Source: Azospirillum sp. TSH64 (GTDB taxonomy: Bacteria > Pseudomonadota > Alphaproteobacteria > Azospirillales > Azospirillaceae). Taken from it: DNA of 62,865 nucleotides. The stretch is taken from NCBI RefSeq assembly GCF_003116035.1, contig NZ_LGQW01000015.1, positions 7,237,980-7,300,844 of the forward strand, written 5' to 3'. The translations under genes and the position numbers were made by a program. Below the pieces are notes generated by a model. The model saw nothing but the letters and a program-made list of their open reading frames with translations, ran no database searches and was not told the origin of the DNA. Positions 61,856 through 62,865 of this stretch are shown here, piece by piece (position 1 is the stretch's first letter; each line of letters starts with the position of its first letter).

Positions 61856-62677
61856 ATGCCGACGCTCGCACCCGATCACTCGGATCTGTTCGACGATACG
61901 GGCAAGCCGCCCCGGCTGCTGGAACTCGACGTCGCCAGGATCATGCGCAACCCGAGCATGCCGCGCCGCCATTTCGACCCGCAGGACATGCAGGGGCTGG
62001 CCGACTCGATCGCGCATTACGGGCTGAAGCAGCCGGTGCTGGTGCAGGAGGTGGTGGGCGGCCATCGCCTGGTCGCCGGGGAGCGGCGGCTGCGGGCGCA
62101 TGAGATGCTGGGGCTGGCGACCATCTATGCGCTGGTCACCTCCGGCAATCCGGACGAGCTGACGCTGGTGGAGAATGTCCAGCGCGTCGACCTCGACGCG
62201 CTGGAACTGGCGGAGGCGCTGGCGCGGCTGATCGACCGCTTCGGCTACACCCAGGAACAGCTGGGCCGCATCATCGGCAAGAGCCAGAGCAACGTCAGCC
62301 ACACATTGCGGCTGAACAGCCTGCCGGAGACGATCAAGCAGGAATATGCCGCCGCCCACCATGACGTGTCCCGCTCCACCCTGATCGAAATCGCCTGGAT
62401 CAAGGATCTGGACGAGCAGATCGCCCTGTGGGAGCAGGTGAAGGCCGGCGACGGGACGGTGCAGGCGGCCCGCAGCCGCAAGGACGCCGCCAAGGAACCG
62501 TCGCTGCGCACCATGTCGGCGGTCGGCCGTTTCCTCGACGCGCTGCGCCGCGCCACCGCCCGGCTGGGCGATCCGCGTGAGCACCGCGCCTATGTCGACG
62601 ACATGCAGCGCCGTGAACTGATCAGCCTGCGCCGGCGCATCGACCTGCTGCTGGGCGACGATCCGTCGGTCGATTGA
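61856..62677 (+). CDS. Orphan ParB/RepB/Spo0J-type partition protein
   Basis: A 273-residue ParB-like protein. The CTP-binding N-terminal domain has NPSMPRRHFD, IAHYGLKQPVLVQ and the GGHRLVAGERRLRAHEM box (GERR-R motif), then ENVQRVDLDALELAEAL; the helix-turn-helix domain follows (YTQEQLGRIIGKSQSNVSHT). The C-terminal dimer domain is short and diverged. No parA precedes it and no full 16-bp parS was seen in the window, so this is a ParB paralogue, perhaps a nucleoid-occlusion (Noc/PadC-like) or plasmid-derived factor. Confidence 0.9.
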   Translation: MPTLAPDHSDLFDDTGKPPRLLELDVARIMRNPSMPRRHFDPQDMQGLADSIAHYGLKQPVLVQEVVGGHRLVAGERRLRAHEMLGLATIYALVTSGNPDELTLVENVQRVDLDALELAEALARLIDRFGYTQEQLGRIIGKSQSNVSHTLRLNSLPETIKQEYAAAHHDVSRSTLIEIAWIKDLDEQIALWEQVKAGDGTVQAARSRKDAAKEPSLRTMSAVGRFLDALRRATARLGDPREHRAYVDDMQRRELISLRRRIDLLLGDDPSVD

Positions 62678-62694
62678 CGGCGGGATCCGCCGTG

Positions 62695-62728
62695 AAAAGC
62701 GCAACTCCACCTGTCGGTGGAGTTGCGC
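62695..62728 (-). terminator. Intrinsic terminator of the right-edge minus-strand gene
   Basis: A perfect 13-bp stem GCGCAACTCCACC / GGTGGAGTTGCGC with a 4-base loop; on the minus strand it is followed by TTTT. It lies 12 bp after the stop at 62741 and also just downstream of parB. Confidence 0.85.
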
Positions 62729-62740
62729 CGTCGACTCCCG

Positions 62741-62865
62741 TTACGGACGGTTGGGATAGAGGCCCACGGTGGCGATGCAGACGGTCTGTCCGATTGCCGG
62801 CGACTGGGTGCTGACCTTCTGGGTCGCACCGGCTGCGGCGGGGGGGGCCGCCACTGTGCCGCCGG
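62741..62865 (-). CDS. C-terminal end of a tail-collar/microcystin-dependent-like protein (partial)
   Basis: Only the last 41 codons are in the window, ending at the TAA 62741-62743. The peptide runs Gly/Ala/Pro-rich and then IGQTVCIATVGLYPNRP. The terminal hydrophobic segment with a Tyr/Phe-Pro-x-Arg end resembles the last residues of phage tail-collar / Mdp proteins (which end in CIALxGxFPSR-like motifs). A terminator placed 12 bp after the stop supports a real gene. Family assignment is tentative. Confidence 0.5.
   Translation of the reverse strand, partial: GGTVAAPPAAAGATQKVSTQSPAIGQTVCIATVGLYPNRP

Overview
The window looks like chromosome or chromid DNA from a high-GC alphaproteobacterium, most likely an Azospirillum-type member of the Rhodospirillales. 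This is inferred from the strong GC3 bias, the gene families (NifJ, AcnB, malate synthase G, a SUF operon with SufU and SufT, a MASE3 diguanylate cyclase/phosphodiesterase, a DUF3618 envelope operon) and an Azospirillum-like mix of nitrogen-fixation and micro-oxic metabolism genes. No rRNA, tRNA, CRISPR array, insertion sequence or prophage was recognised.

Layout. 1-11071: the 3' part of a giant type I-secreted adhesin made of about 100-115-residue Ig/cadherin-like modules, RTX calcium-binding blocks and a polyproline linker. 11.1-14.2 kb: a MarR regulator, a HAD phosphatase and an ExuT-like hexuronate MFS transporter. 15.0-18.6 kb: nifJ. 18.9-21.7 kb: nhaA and a DUF2254 membrane protein. 21.9-24.9 kb: tagaturonate reductase uxaB, a small unknown gene and a LacI-type regulator. 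25.0-27.7 kb: a secreted serine hydrolase and a Tat-exported berberine-bridge-type flavoprotein. 27.8-32.3 kb: pflA and pflB, divergent from a HexR-like RpiR regulator. 32.7-39 kb: a lipoprotein, an RraA-like protein, acnB, an MBL-fold hydrolase and a LivK-type binding protein. 39-42 kb: a MASE3-PAS-PAS-GGDEF-EAL protein. 42.5-43.8 kb: an IsdG-like monooxygenase and a pirin. 43.9-50.7 kb: a complete SUF Fe-S assembly operon (sufR-B-C-D-S-U-T-A) on the minus strand. 51-53.6 kb: a three-gene envelope/stress operon, divergent from an unknown coiled-coil gene. 55.2-57.3 kb: glcB. 57.4-59.3 kb: two methyltransferases. 59.6-62.7 kb: a chemoreceptor and an orphan ParB. The right edge cuts a minus-strand gene with a tail-collar-like C-terminus.

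How the parts fit. NifJ, PFL, AcnB, malate synthase and the SUF system together suggest a cell that switches pyruvate and acetyl-CoA metabolism with oxygen supply and builds many Fe-S enzymes. FNR-like boxes of the same form (TTGAT-N4-GTCAT) lie upstream of both nifJ and pflB. ExuT and UxaB are two halves of a hexuronate pathway held apart in this window but linked by a shared AT-rich palindrome, TAATATATYA, placed at the -10 region of their promoters.

The least explained signals are non-coding: (i) a family of 36-37-bp hairpin elements with a conserved CTGTYYCAC arm (three copies at 32.5-32.7 kb, one inverted copy at 42.1 kb) showing compensatory base change; (ii) the TAATATATYA operator family, one copy of which drives a promoter-terminator unit with no gene, a possible small RNA; (iii) two HexR-type palindromes between pflB and the RpiR gene; (iv) composite inverted repeats at 28.6 and 43.8 kb.
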